Assembly: GCA_003105305.1 (NCBI GenBank)
Contig: PQAQ01000151.1
Coordinates: 1 to 15,683 of the forward strand
DNA length: 15,683 bases
Reading direction: 5' to 3'
DNA from: Candidatus Methylomirabilota bacterium
Lineage (GTDB): Bacteria > Methylomirabilota > Methylomirabilia > Methylomirabilales > Methylomirabilaceae
Shown here: positions 6,834 to 13,580 of the stretch, piece after piece
Numbering within the stretch: position 1 is the first letter of the stretch
Layout: each line of letters starts with the position of its first letter
Translations under genes and position numbers: made by a program
The notes under the pieces: model-generated
What the model was told of the DNA's origin: nothing
Seen by the model: the letters and a program-made list of their open reading frames with translations, nothing else
Database searches by the model: none

Positions 6834-7439
6834 CTATCTGGGCGGCAATTCTCCATGTACGGGCGCCGGGGATCTAGGCGGCTCAACACCTTGGCCGGAA
6901 CCGGGCGGCAATCCCCGACGACGTTGCTGAAGGTCTTGGATTACACGGCGCATCTCGGAGTCAAATCGGTCTTCGAACAGGGCGAGCCTGGCCTGTTGTT
7001 CCGGACTCAGGATCGAGCGCAGCCCTCCTTTTATGGCCTGTTCCTGTCCTCTAAAGTCGATCTCAGCCCGGTCTAACTGATCAAGTCGCACCTTGATCTC
7101 CTCATCTTGCAGAGGCCGTTGCCTCAAAAGCTCTGCCAGCTCGTTACGGAGCATACGCTGTCGCCTGTAGAATTGACGGCGCGACGCCTCCAACTGGGCC
7201 AGTTTTGGAAAGAGTTTAGCGGCTTGACCTTCATCCAGGTTGAGCGCCTCGGTCATCTTCCAAATCTTAATGGTCTCAATCAAGTGCCTCCCCTCCGGCG
7301 CGCCCGGCGCCTTGGGGGCGTGGGGTGCGACCGGCTGCGCCATGACTTCGGAGAGCAGACCAAGCAACCAGAGCAGCCCAACGGCGACTATCGGAACAGA
7401 CCACGACCGGACCGAGCAATGTCTCTGCAATTGCCTCAT
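6834..7439 (-). CDS. Periplasmic Spy/CpxP/ZraP-like protein (periplasmic heavy-metal-sensor type)
   Basis: A 201-residue exported helical protein. Residues 1-34 form a signal peptide (hydrophobic 15-29, cleavage after VMA before QP), followed by an Ala/Pro linker. Residues 52-165 are predicted helices very rich in Arg, Gln, Leu and Glu, with two degenerate LTxxQ-type elements: LNLDEGQ (66-72) and LSPEQQ (144-149). This is the pattern of Spy, CpxP, ZraP and CnrX relatives, which act as periplasmic chaperones or metal-responsive sensors. The tail after residue 165 is Pro/Gly-rich and disordered-looking. Its ATG at 7439 overlaps the anti-sigma stop in the classical ATGA arrangement, implying coupled translation; an alternative ATG at 7451 would overlap by 16 bases and has no better ribosome-binding site. 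Being third after a sigma factor and its anti-sigma suggests it feeds a periplasmic signal to them, as CnrX does (inference). Confidence 0.7.
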   Translation of the reverse strand: MRQLQRHCSVRSWSVPIVAVGLLWLLGLLSEVMAQPVAPHAPKAPGAPEGRHLIETIKIWKMTEALNLDEGQAAKLFPKLAQLEASRRQFYRRQRMLRNELAELLRQRPLQDEEIKVRLDQLDRAEIDFRGQEQAIKGGLRSILSPEQQARLALFEDRFDSEMRRVIQDLQQRRRGLPPGSGQGVEPPRSPAPVHGELPPR

Positions 7440-8143
7440 GACTCTGACCATGTAAGTTGATTCATGTGATTCAATAGGAATTGCCGCTCTTTCTCATCGA
7501 GCGAGTTTAGCGAATCGGTCGGATCGGCCTCGCGCCGCTGGATCCAGGCCCCTTCAAGTCGATCCGCAATCTCATCCGCCCAGCCGAGCCGCTGGATCGC
7601 GGCCACTAAGACCGCAGGCTCTTCCACAACCTCACCAGCCACCATAAGCGGTTCGTCGAGATGGCGGCTCCCGTTACCCAGTCGAGATACCGCAGGCATA
7701 TTGTCCCCTCCGCCGTTCCGACCCGTAACCCTTTCTATCGTAACCGGCGCCGCTCGGCGGCCTGCCCCACCAGGCAAGACGTCGGGCAATCGGACTATAA
7801 CGAAAATTGAAACAGCCGCAACAGCCAGGCCGGCGACAAGGCGTGGTCGGAACGCGAACCACGACCGCACATTGGTCAACCATCGAACAGGTGTGGGCTT
7901 CGGCCTGTCGGCCTCCTGCCGGATCCGAGATTTCAGCGCAGGCAGAAACTCGTCCCAAAAGCTTGGTGGCGGCTCAGGAACCGGCTCGATCTCGACGCGC
8001 GTCAAGAGAGTGCGATAGGCGGCACATTCAGCAGTACACACGGCACAACCATCAAGATGGCTGAGCACCTCCGAACGCTGGTCAGACGGCAACCCCCCCT
8101 CGATCAGTTCCAGCAGCTTGAATTCGATGTCCGCACATCTCAT
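7436..8143 (-). CDS. Membrane-anchored zinc-binding anti-sigma factor (zf-HC2/ZAS type)
   Basis: A 235-residue protein placed directly after an ECF sigma factor gene, 18 bases away. The N-terminus carries the ZAS zinc motif: C3, H29, C33 and C36 (HLDGCAVC), which binds the sigma factor in the cytoplasm. A Pro-rich linker follows (about residues 54-60, 81-86), then a short membrane helix at about 102-119 (LVAGLAVAAVSIFVIVRL). The remaining 115 residues would be periplasmic, with no domain I recognise. The family holds its sigma factor inactive until a signal arrives. A GAAGGG element about 12 bases before the ATG is a weak ribosome-binding site. The gene order sigma, anti-sigma, periplasmic sensor-like protein supports the role. 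Partner assignment is by adjacency. Confidence 0.85.
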   Translation of the reverse strand: MRCADIEFKLLELIEGGLPSDQRSEVLSHLDGCAVCTAECAAYRTLLTRVEIEPVPEPPPSFWDEFLPALKSRIRQEADRPKPTPVRWLTNVRSWFAFRPRLVAGLAVAAVSIFVIVRLPDVLPGGAGRRAAPVTIERVTGRNGGGDNMPAVSRLGNGSRHLDEPLMVAGEVVEEPAVLVAAIQRLGWADEIADRLEGAWIQRREADPTDSLNSLDEKERQFLLNHMNQLTWSES

Positions 8144-8161
8144 GATGACGCCGTTCCCTTC

Positions 8162-8713
8162 TTACGTGTCTTCCCGCCAATCCGCCAGTTTACGTCGCAG
8201 CGCTTGCACTGCGTGAAAATAGTGCACCTTGGCTGTCGCCTCTGAAACCCCCAGGATCTCGGCGATCTCCCGGTGCGCAAGGTGTTGGTGGACCCGCAAC
8301 GTCAGACTTGCCCGCTGTTGCGGAGGAAGGGTATCGATGGCACGAGCGAGCGCATCCGCTCGCTCTCTTTCCTCCAGTCGCGCTAGTGACCCCTCCGACA
8401 GATCGGCCGGATCAGGATGCTGATCAACCGAGACGTGAAGCGATCGCGAACCCCGGCTCAAATGGTTGAGACAGAGGTTCACGACGATTCGATATACCCA
8501 CGTCGAAAGGCTGGAACGACGATCGAATCGGCTCAGGTTCCGATACACTTGCAAGAAGGCCTCCTGCGCAATGTCCCGCGCATCGTCCGCATTTCTGGTC
8601 ATCCGGTAGGCCAGATTATACACCTCTCGCTGGCGCTTTCGGACCAAGTCATCAAATGCTGTCCCGTCGCCCTGCAAGAATCGATCGATCAGTTCGAAAT
8701 CCGCCTCGCGCAA
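8162..8713 (-). CDS. ECF (RpoE-family) RNA polymerase sigma factor
   Basis: A 183-residue group-IV sigma factor directing RNA polymerase to a small stress regulon. Region 2 spans about residues 10-90 (LVRKRQREVYNLAYRMTRN, then DARDIAQEAFLQVYRNL and the -10 recognition segment SLSTWVYRI). Region 4 spans about 122-177 with the helix-turn-helix REIAEILGVSEATAKVHYF. Regions 1.1 and 3 are absent, as in ECF members. The start is a TTG at 8713: an in-frame TGA lies five codons upstream and no ATG fits before the region 2 motifs. A purine-rich GAGAG is about 9 bases upstream. The following gene is its probable anti-sigma factor. The 130 bases before it contain only a weak promoter candidate and may hold an autoregulated ECF promoter that I cannot identify. 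Confidence 0.93.
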   Translation of the reverse strand: MREADFELIDRFLQGDGTAFDDLVRKRQREVYNLAYRMTRNADDARDIAQEAFLQVYRNLSRFDRRSSLSTWVYRIVVNLCLNHLSRGSRSLHVSVDQHPDPADLSEGSLARLEERERADALARAIDTLPPQQRASLTLRVHQHLAHREIAEILGVSEATAKVHYFHAVQALRRKLADWREDT

Positions 8714-8798
8714 GGCCTTTGTCTCTCACCGAGAGTCATCCCCCGTCCGATCGGTCCAGCCCAGCAACGGCGCTCTTGCAGGGCATGTTACCCGAATC

Positions 8799-8826
8799 TA
8801 TCTATTAGAATGGCTGAGCCGATCAA
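8799..8826 (-). promoter_or_regulatory. Weak candidate promoter for the sigma/anti-sigma operon
   Basis: On the minus strand TTGATC (8826-8821) and TAGATA (8804-8799) are 16 bases apart. They match housekeeping consensus only partly (4 of 6 and 3 of 6). It lies in the 130-base gap between the bS22 gene and the sigma gene. The same gap shows a short AGCCG/CGGCT pairing but no T run, so no terminator is called there. Confidence 0.2.
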
Positions 8827-8843
8827 ACGTTTAATGTCCGGCT

Positions 8844-8939
8844 TTACTTCTTCCGGCGTTGGTGCCTCGTCCGCTTCAGCAACTTCTTATGCTTATGCTT
8901 ACTCATCTTTTGGCGACGCTTCTTGACCACGCTTCCCAC
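8844..8939 (-). CDS. 31-residue bS22 / AURKAIP1-COX24 domain ribosomal small protein
   Basis: A very small basic protein reading MGSVVKKRRQKMSKHKHKKL (residues 1-20) and ending KRTRHQRRKK. This is the full signature of the bacterial AURKAIP1/COX24-domain family (MGSVIKKRRKRMSKKKHRKxLxxTRxQRRK), known as ribosomal protein bS22 in mycobacteria and related to mitochondrial mS38. It binds the 30S subunit in the organisms where it has been seen. The start is GTG at 8939, immediately after and in frame with the response-regulator stop TGA (8942-8940). AAAGGGGGG, 6 bases upstream, is a plausible ribosome-binding site. The stop is TAA at 8846-8844. Eighteen of 31 residues are Lys, Arg or His, and the length equals the family's. 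It follows a sigma54-type regulator, not a ribosomal operon, which is typical of its scattered placement. Translation is likely coupled to the upstream gene. Confidence 0.9.
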   Translation of the reverse strand: MGSVVKKRRQKMSKHKHKKLLKRTRHQRRKK

Positions 8940-10403
8940 TCACATCCCCCCTTTCTGTTGTGACGCCTGCTCAGCCAATCCGCTCTCGGGAGTTGCAGGA
9001 GCGGTCTTCGTGTCCCGTTTGATCTGAAATTTCTCCAGCCGGTACTGCAGAGTCCGATAACTCATGCCAAGGAGGCGCGCCGCCTTCGTGATAACCCAAT
9101 CGGACCGCTCCATGGCCTGCACGATCAGGTCGCGCTCCAACGCTTCAAATTGGATCCCTTGCTCGGGGATCTCGATAGCAAACTTGCTGTCCGGCCCGGT
9201 TGATGGGGAGGGTGCGACCGGGAGGTCGAAGAACCGAACCTCAATAGGCAGATCGTAATGCTTAATCTCAGGCCCTTCGGACAGCAGGATAGCCCGCTCG
9301 ACTACTGCCTCCAGTTGCCGGACATTACCGGGCCAGTGATAGTTGAGAAGGAGTCGCATCGCCCCATTGCTGATTCTCTGAATCGGCTTGCCCGCGCTCT
9401 CGGCGTGTTTTTTTATGAAATACTCGACGAGTTGAGGGATGTCGGTGCTTCGCTCGCGGAGGGGCGGTATCACAATAGAGACAACATTCAGTCGATAGAA
9501 CAGGTCCTCCCGAAGCAACCCGTTCTTGACCGCTTCAATAGGATCTCGATTGGTCGCAGCGATCACGCGAACGTCCACGTCGATCTCCTGTTTGCCCCCC
9601 AGTCTTCTGAACGTTTCGCCCTGCAGGACGCGCAGGAATTTTGCCTGGATTGGCAGTTGCATCTCAGCGACTTCATCAAGAAAGATCGTGCCGCTATTCG
9701 CCAGCTCAAAGCAGCCGGCCCTCCGATCTGCCGCTCCCGTAAATGCGCCACGCTCATGACCAAAAATCTCGCTCTCCAGCAGACTCTCAGGGATGGCCGC
9801 ACAGTTGACGGCGATGAAGGGGCGATCTCTGCGCGAACTTTGTCGATGGATAGTCCTGGCAATCAGTTCTTTTCCAGTTCCGCTCTCCCCGATAAGGAGG
9901 ACGGTAGAGTTGCTGTTCGAGACCTTTCGGATCTTTTCGAACACCTCCTGCATCCGGAAGTGGCTACCCACAATTCCTTCGATGCGGAAGCGCTCCTCGA
10001 CCTGCTGGCGCAGCGATCGATTCTCCCGGCTCAACTGGATCCGTTCGAAGGCCCTTTTCACCGTCAGCAGCAGTTCCTCACGCTCCAACGGCTTGGTCAG
10101 ATAGTCGAACGCGCCCTTCTTGAGCACCTGCTCGGCCGAGTCAAGCGACCCATACGCGGTCATCACGATAACCAGGGTGGGCGGATCGTCCCGCATCAGC
10201 CGCTCCACAAGCGCAAGCCCGTCAGTCCCCGGCATTCGCAGGTCGGTCAGGACCAGATCAAACACCTTATCCTGACAGCGCCGAACGGCTTCTCCTCCTC
10301 CGGAGGCCGTCTCAACGGAATATCCCTCAGCCGACAGGATGGTTCGCAGTATCTCTCGCTGAGATCCCTCGTCATCGACTACCAGGATCAGTCCACTCTG
10401 CAT
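8940..10403 (-). CDS. Sigma54-dependent response regulator, NtrC/ZraR family
   Basis: A 487-residue activator of sigma54 promoters. The receiver domain (1-120) has the acidic pocket D10-D11, phospho-acceptor D54 (VLTDLRMPG), T82 and K104 (YLTKP). The AAA+ domain (about 144-385) has Walker A GESGTGKE (172-179), the sigma54-contact loop GAFTGA (219-224) and Walker B FLDE (D243, E244). The C-terminal Fis-type helix-turn-helix (KAARLLGMSYRTLQYRLEKF) binds DNA, followed by a roughly 30-residue tail. All residues needed for phosphorylation and ATP hydrolysis are present. Its ATG overlaps the kinase stop by one base (TGATG), so the two are a cognate pair. Its stop is directly followed by the bS22 start. 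The domain order and adjacent Spy/ZraP-like protein recall ZraSR, but targets are unknown; no clear -24/-12 promoter was found in the window. Confidence 0.95.
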   Translation of the reverse strand: MQSGLILVVDDEGSQREILRTILSAEGYSVETASGGGEAVRRCQDKVFDLVLTDLRMPGTDGLALVERLMRDDPPTLVIVMTAYGSLDSAEQVLKKGAFDYLTKPLEREELLLTVKRAFERIQLSRENRSLRQQVEERFRIEGIVGSHFRMQEVFEKIRKVSNSNSTVLLIGESGTGKELIARTIHRQSSRRDRPFIAVNCAAIPESLLESEIFGHERGAFTGAADRRAGCFELANSGTIFLDEVAEMQLPIQAKFLRVLQGETFRRLGGKQEIDVDVRVIAATNRDPIEAVKNGLLREDLFYRLNVVSIVIPPLRERSTDIPQLVEYFIKKHAESAGKPIQRISNGAMRLLLNYHWPGNVRQLEAVVERAILLSEGPEIKHYDLPIEVRFFDLPVAPSPSTGPDSKFAIEIPEQGIQFEALERDLIVQAMERSDWVITKAARLLGMSYRTLQYRLEKFQIKRDTKTAPATPESGLAEQASQQKGGM

Positions 10404-11854
10404 CAGGCCATCCTCTCCACCGGCAGTCGGATGTTCGCTGTGGTGCCTTGGTCGCGAACGCTCTCTAACGTAATCGCCCCGCCATGTTCCTCGATAATCT
10501 TCTTGGTCAGGGCGAGCCCCAACCCGATCCCGACTTCCTTTGTCGTAAAGTACGGCTCGAATACCCTCGGCAGATCTTCCGGGGCGATTCCGTGCCCGCT
10601 ATCCTTGAAACGGACCTCAATCCACCGCCCGCCGTCGGCCTCCTGTATGAGTCTGGCGGTAATCGCCAGCTTCCCCCCCTGAGGCATAGCCTGGAAGGCG
10701 TTGACCAGAATATTGACGAAGCAGGTCCTGATCTGCTCCGGGTCCACTGACGCCGTTGGCAGCGCCCCCAGAGCGCTACAGTCGATCTCGATACCCTGCT
10801 CGACGGCCCTACCGTTAGCCATCTTTGCGACATCATGAAGCAACGAGGTCAGGTCATACGGGCGCGGCTCGAGCTTGAGCGGCTTGCCATAGGTCAGGAA
10901 GTTGGTAATCATCGTATTCAATCGGTGGATTTCGCTCTTCATCCACGAAACCAGATAGATGAACTCCTCCCGTTGGTGCGGATCGGCGGGCGGAAACCGA
11001 CTCTGCAGATGATCGATGCTCAGATTGATGAAGTTCAGAGGATTACGGATTTCGTGCGCGATGCCGGAGGCCAACTGGCCGATATTGGAGAGGCGCTCGG
11101 CATGGTGCAGGCGCTGCTCAAGCTCTTTGTTGGCCCGGAGCTTCCGCACCATGTCGTTGAAACTAGCCGTCAGTTCGCCGATCTCATCGTGGCGCTCGAC
11201 CGGCAAGCTATCGTCGAGATCACCCTGAGCCACCCGGCGTGCCGCCTGAACCACCTGGTCGATCGGTCTGGTATACTTCCAGGACAGGATGAGGGAGGCC
11301 ACCGTCCCCAGGCCAAAAACCAGCACGGTTACGATTAGTCGATTAATGAAGTTGAGCCGAGAGATCTGGGCGAAATCATCCAACACCATCGTGATTAGAG
11401 CATACCCCATCCGCTGATTGCCCACCACGATCGGCACCATCAGGTTATATTTCTTCTGGCCTTTTCCGGATGCAAGCACTTCCCCCAATTGAGCGGTGAT
11501 AAACAGGTCCCGGTGACTGGGGTCGATGGTTGCGCCGATCCGCTTCGGATCGCTGCTGGCGATGACCTCCTGCTCATTGCTGACGATAGAGATCTCCTTG
11601 ACCCCCTTTCGTTGCAAGCGGCTCACATAATCCTGCAGCCGCGCCTCGTCGGTTCGTTCCCGCGAGGTGAGCCGCTCCACGCTGATCTGGATGGCGCTTG
11701 ACAGGTCCATCGTGTGCTTCTCCACCTGTTCGACCAGCGTCCGCTCCGCGTGCCAATACAGCACGAACAGCGATGCAAGAGTCAGCAGCAGGAGGGAGAA
11801 CATCATCAGAAGCAGCTTCGCCCGCAAGCCCAGACTATCGAAGAACCCGTTCAC
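10403..11854 (-). CDS. Two-component sensor histidine kinase (ZraS/NtrB-like, HAMP-containing)
   Basis: A 483-residue membrane histidine kinase. TM1 is at about 12-34 and TM2 at about 172-192, enclosing a periplasmic sensor of about 135 residues (dCache/PAS-like in size; family not certain). A HAMP linker follows (VVQAARRVAQGDLDDSLPVE). The H box is SGIAHEIRNPLNF with phospho-acceptor H267. The ATPase has the N box NILVNAFQAM, G1 DSGHGIAPED, F box FEPYFTTKE and G2 GIGLGLALTKKII. The GTG start at 11854 is preferred: a perfect AAGGAGGT lies 6 bases before it, and the upstream ATG (11872) would place that site inside the gene. It precedes its response regulator by a one-base overlap. The 145-base upstream gap holds only a weak promoter candidate, TTTACA (11936-11931) and TAAGCT (11913-11908) 17 bases apart. 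Confidence 0.93.
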   Translation of the reverse strand: MNGFFDSLGLRAKLLLMMFSLLLLTLASLFVLYWHAERTLVEQVEKHTMDLSSAIQISVERLTSRERTDEARLQDYVSRLQRKGVKEISIVSNEQEVIASSDPKRIGATIDPSHRDLFITAQLGEVLASGKGQKKYNLMVPIVVGNQRMGYALITMVLDDFAQISRLNFINRLIVTVLVFGLGTVASLILSWKYTRPIDQVVQAARRVAQGDLDDSLPVERHDEIGELTASFNDMVRKLRANKELEQRLHHAERLSNIGQLASGIAHEIRNPLNFINLSIDHLQSRFPPADPHQREEFIYLVSWMKSEIHRLNTMITNFLTYGKPLKLEPRPYDLTSLLHDVAKMANGRAVEQGIEIDCSALGALPTASVDPEQIRTCFVNILVNAFQAMPQGGKLAITARLIQEADGGRWIEVRFKDSGHGIAPEDLPRVFEPYFTTKEVGIGLGLALTKKIIEEHGGAITLESVRDQGTTANIRLPVERMA

Positions 11855-11860
11855 CCTCTG

Positions 11861-11868
11861 ACCTCCTT
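11861..11868 (-). promoter_or_regulatory. Consensus Shine-Dalgarno deciding the kinase start
   Basis: The minus strand reads AAGGAGGT, a complete complement of the 16S 3' end, 6 bases before GTG 11854. An in-frame ATG at 11872 lies upstream of it and is therefore unlikely to be the start. Confidence 0.8.
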
Positions 11869-11999
11869 GCATCCCGCCATATCCCAGGGCGCGGAAAAAC
11901 AGCTTAGCTTATCGGAAATACGGGGTCTTGTAAAGCCGGAGAAGCTACGAAAGGGGGTGGCGCGAGCTGAAAAGGAGCGGAGCGCTGCCTGACAGGGTT

Positions 12000-13580
12000 C
12001 TACAAATCATTCCCCGCATAGGACAGATTAAAACTCTTATTGATGAGCGGAAAATCGGGCACGATATTTTTCAGGATCGCGTAATGCAGCGCCGGCCAGT
12101 TGGCGAATGACGGATCTTTAACCTTCACGCGCATCAGGCGATCGCCCTCGCCGACGAGCCAATGCCAGATCGGACCCCGCCACCCCTCCACTAGACCGAA
12201 CCCACTCCAGTCCACCGGCAGCGCCGGAAGCGGCGCCGAGATCAACCCATCAGGAAGCCCGTTCAAGACCCGCATGATCAGATCGGCGGCCTCTCGCGCC
12301 TCCTCGACCCGCACCATCAGTCGCGCCCAGACGTCGCCGTCGCCGTATACTGACACGCGGAACGGCAGATCCGCATAGGCCGCAAAGGGATGGTCGCGCC
12401 TGGCATCTCGATCGATCCCGCTGGCGCGCGCCGCCGGTCCGACGACCTGCAGTTCGCATGCGGTTTGTTTCGACAGGCGTCCCGTCCCGTGCAGCCGGTC
12501 CAATACTAAGCTATTGTCCAACGCGATCGCGACGATCTCGTCAAAGTCGTTCACCGCGCGCCTCACGGTTTCACGTACGTCTGCCATCTGCGCTGCCGTA
12601 ACATCGCAAGTCACGCCGCCGGCGACCAGTGTTCCGCGAAGCAGCCGATGACCGGCCAGCCGCGCGTTCAGGCGCAGGAGGTCCTCGCGGATCCTCATTG
12701 CGTGGGCATTCGCGATCGCGAAGCCGGTGTCCGTACAGATGGCGCCGACATCCGCGATGTGATTGTAGAGCCGTTCCAGTTCGAGCAGCATCACCCGCAG
12801 ATAGGCCGCGCGCGGCGGGATCTGCACCTCCGCCGCCGATTCGAGCGCCTGACAGAACGCCAGCGCCTGCGCCACACTGCTGTCGCCGGAAATCCGTTCA
12901 GCGAGCTTCACCCCGCGCGTGAACGGGATTGTCTCAAACAGCCGCTCGATCCCTTTGTGCACGAAATAGAGCCGGGTCTCAAGATTGACGATAGTCTCGC
13001 CCTCGACACTGAATCGGAAATGACCAGGCTCGATAATGCCTGCGTGCACCGGACCGACGGTAATCTCATGGATCCCCTCGCCCTCGACACGGCGAAACGG
13101 AAAGGGTGTGCCGTCGTCCGTAAAAACGGGAGGCGACGGGGCATCCTTCAACAGGGGATGATACGCAGCAGGCCAGAATTGATGCAACGGCAGGCGGCGC
13201 AGGTCGGGGTGACCGGTCGGCATCAGACCGAACAGGTCATGAATTTCGCGCTCAAACCGGCCGGCCAGATACCAGCGCGTCGCCAGCGATGGGAATCGGC
13301 GGTCATTCTCCGGGATCCCCGCCGACGCCACGATAAACAGATCGACGCCGTCGAGTTCGAAGAGATAGCGCAACGTAAAGGCCCTGCGCGCCGCGCGGGT
13401 GTCTTCCGCCACAATCAGCTCAGGTCTCGCGCCGAATCGGTCGCGCACATACTCGGCAAACGGAATCAGCATATCCCGTTCGACGCCGACCCGCACCTCT
13501 CGAGGAGGACGCGTCTGCAGATCGGTCAGTTTCAGCGTTGTCGCGCGAAGCTGCCGGGCGACACCGTTCACATCAGGCAT
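12000..13580 (-). CDS. hyfG: HyfG/HycE-like NuoCD-type large subunit lacking NiFe ligands (Ehr complex)
   Basis: A 526-residue fusion of a NuoC-like domain (about 1-175; REIHDLFGLMPTGHPDLRRL) and a NuoD/hydrogenase large-subunit domain, the HycE/HyfG architecture of group 4 hydrogenases and formate hydrogenlyases. It faces the cytoplasm on the membrane arm. The two CxxC motifs that hold the NiFe site are gone: the proximal motif reads ERISGDSS (S231, S234), and the C-terminal one reads NLSYAGNDL, where S520 and G523 replace the cysteines and the protein ends without a maturation tail. Known relatives with this loss are termed energy-converting-hydrogenase-related (Ehr). ATG 13580 overlaps the hyfF stop by 8 bases; the open frame reaches 13631, but that would overlap hyfF by 59 bases. 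No small subunit gene follows: the next gene is the unrelated kinase. The symbol marks homology, not hydrogenase activity. Confidence 0.85.
   Translation of the reverse strand: MPDVNGVARQLRATTLKLTDLQTRPPREVRVGVERDMLIPFAEYVRDRFGARPELIVAEDTRAARRAFTLRYLFELDGVDLFIVASAGIPENDRRFPSLATRWYLAGRFEREIHDLFGLMPTGHPDLRRLPLHQFWPAAYHPLLKDAPSPPVFTDDGTPFPFRRVEGEGIHEITVGPVHAGIIEPGHFRFSVEGETIVNLETRLYFVHKGIERLFETIPFTRGVKLAERISGDSSVAQALAFCQALESAAEVQIPPRAAYLRVMLLELERLYNHIADVGAICTDTGFAIANAHAMRIREDLLRLNARLAGHRLLRGTLVAGGVTCDVTAAQMADVRETVRRAVNDFDEIVAIALDNSLVLDRLHGTGRLSKQTACELQVVGPAARASGIDRDARRDHPFAAYADLPFRVSVYGDGDVWARLMVRVEEAREAADLIMRVLNGLPDGLISAPLPALPVDWSGFGLVEGWRGPIWHWLVGEGDRLMRVKVKDPSFANWPALHYAILKNIVPDFPLINKSFNLSYAGNDL

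Noticed and set aside
8810..8846. Possible terminator after the bS22 gene
   Set aside because: Only a 5-bp AGCCG/CGGCT pairing with a long loop and no T run.
9258..10682. A long plus-strand open frame (474 codons) opposite the response regulator
   Set aside because: It is antisense to a gene with all NtrC-family motifs, its product shows no domain, and GC-rich codon bias opens such frames routinely.
11937..11999. Possible terminator after hyfG
   Set aside because: The best pairing is AGCG/CGCT (4 bp) with a short T run; too weak to call.
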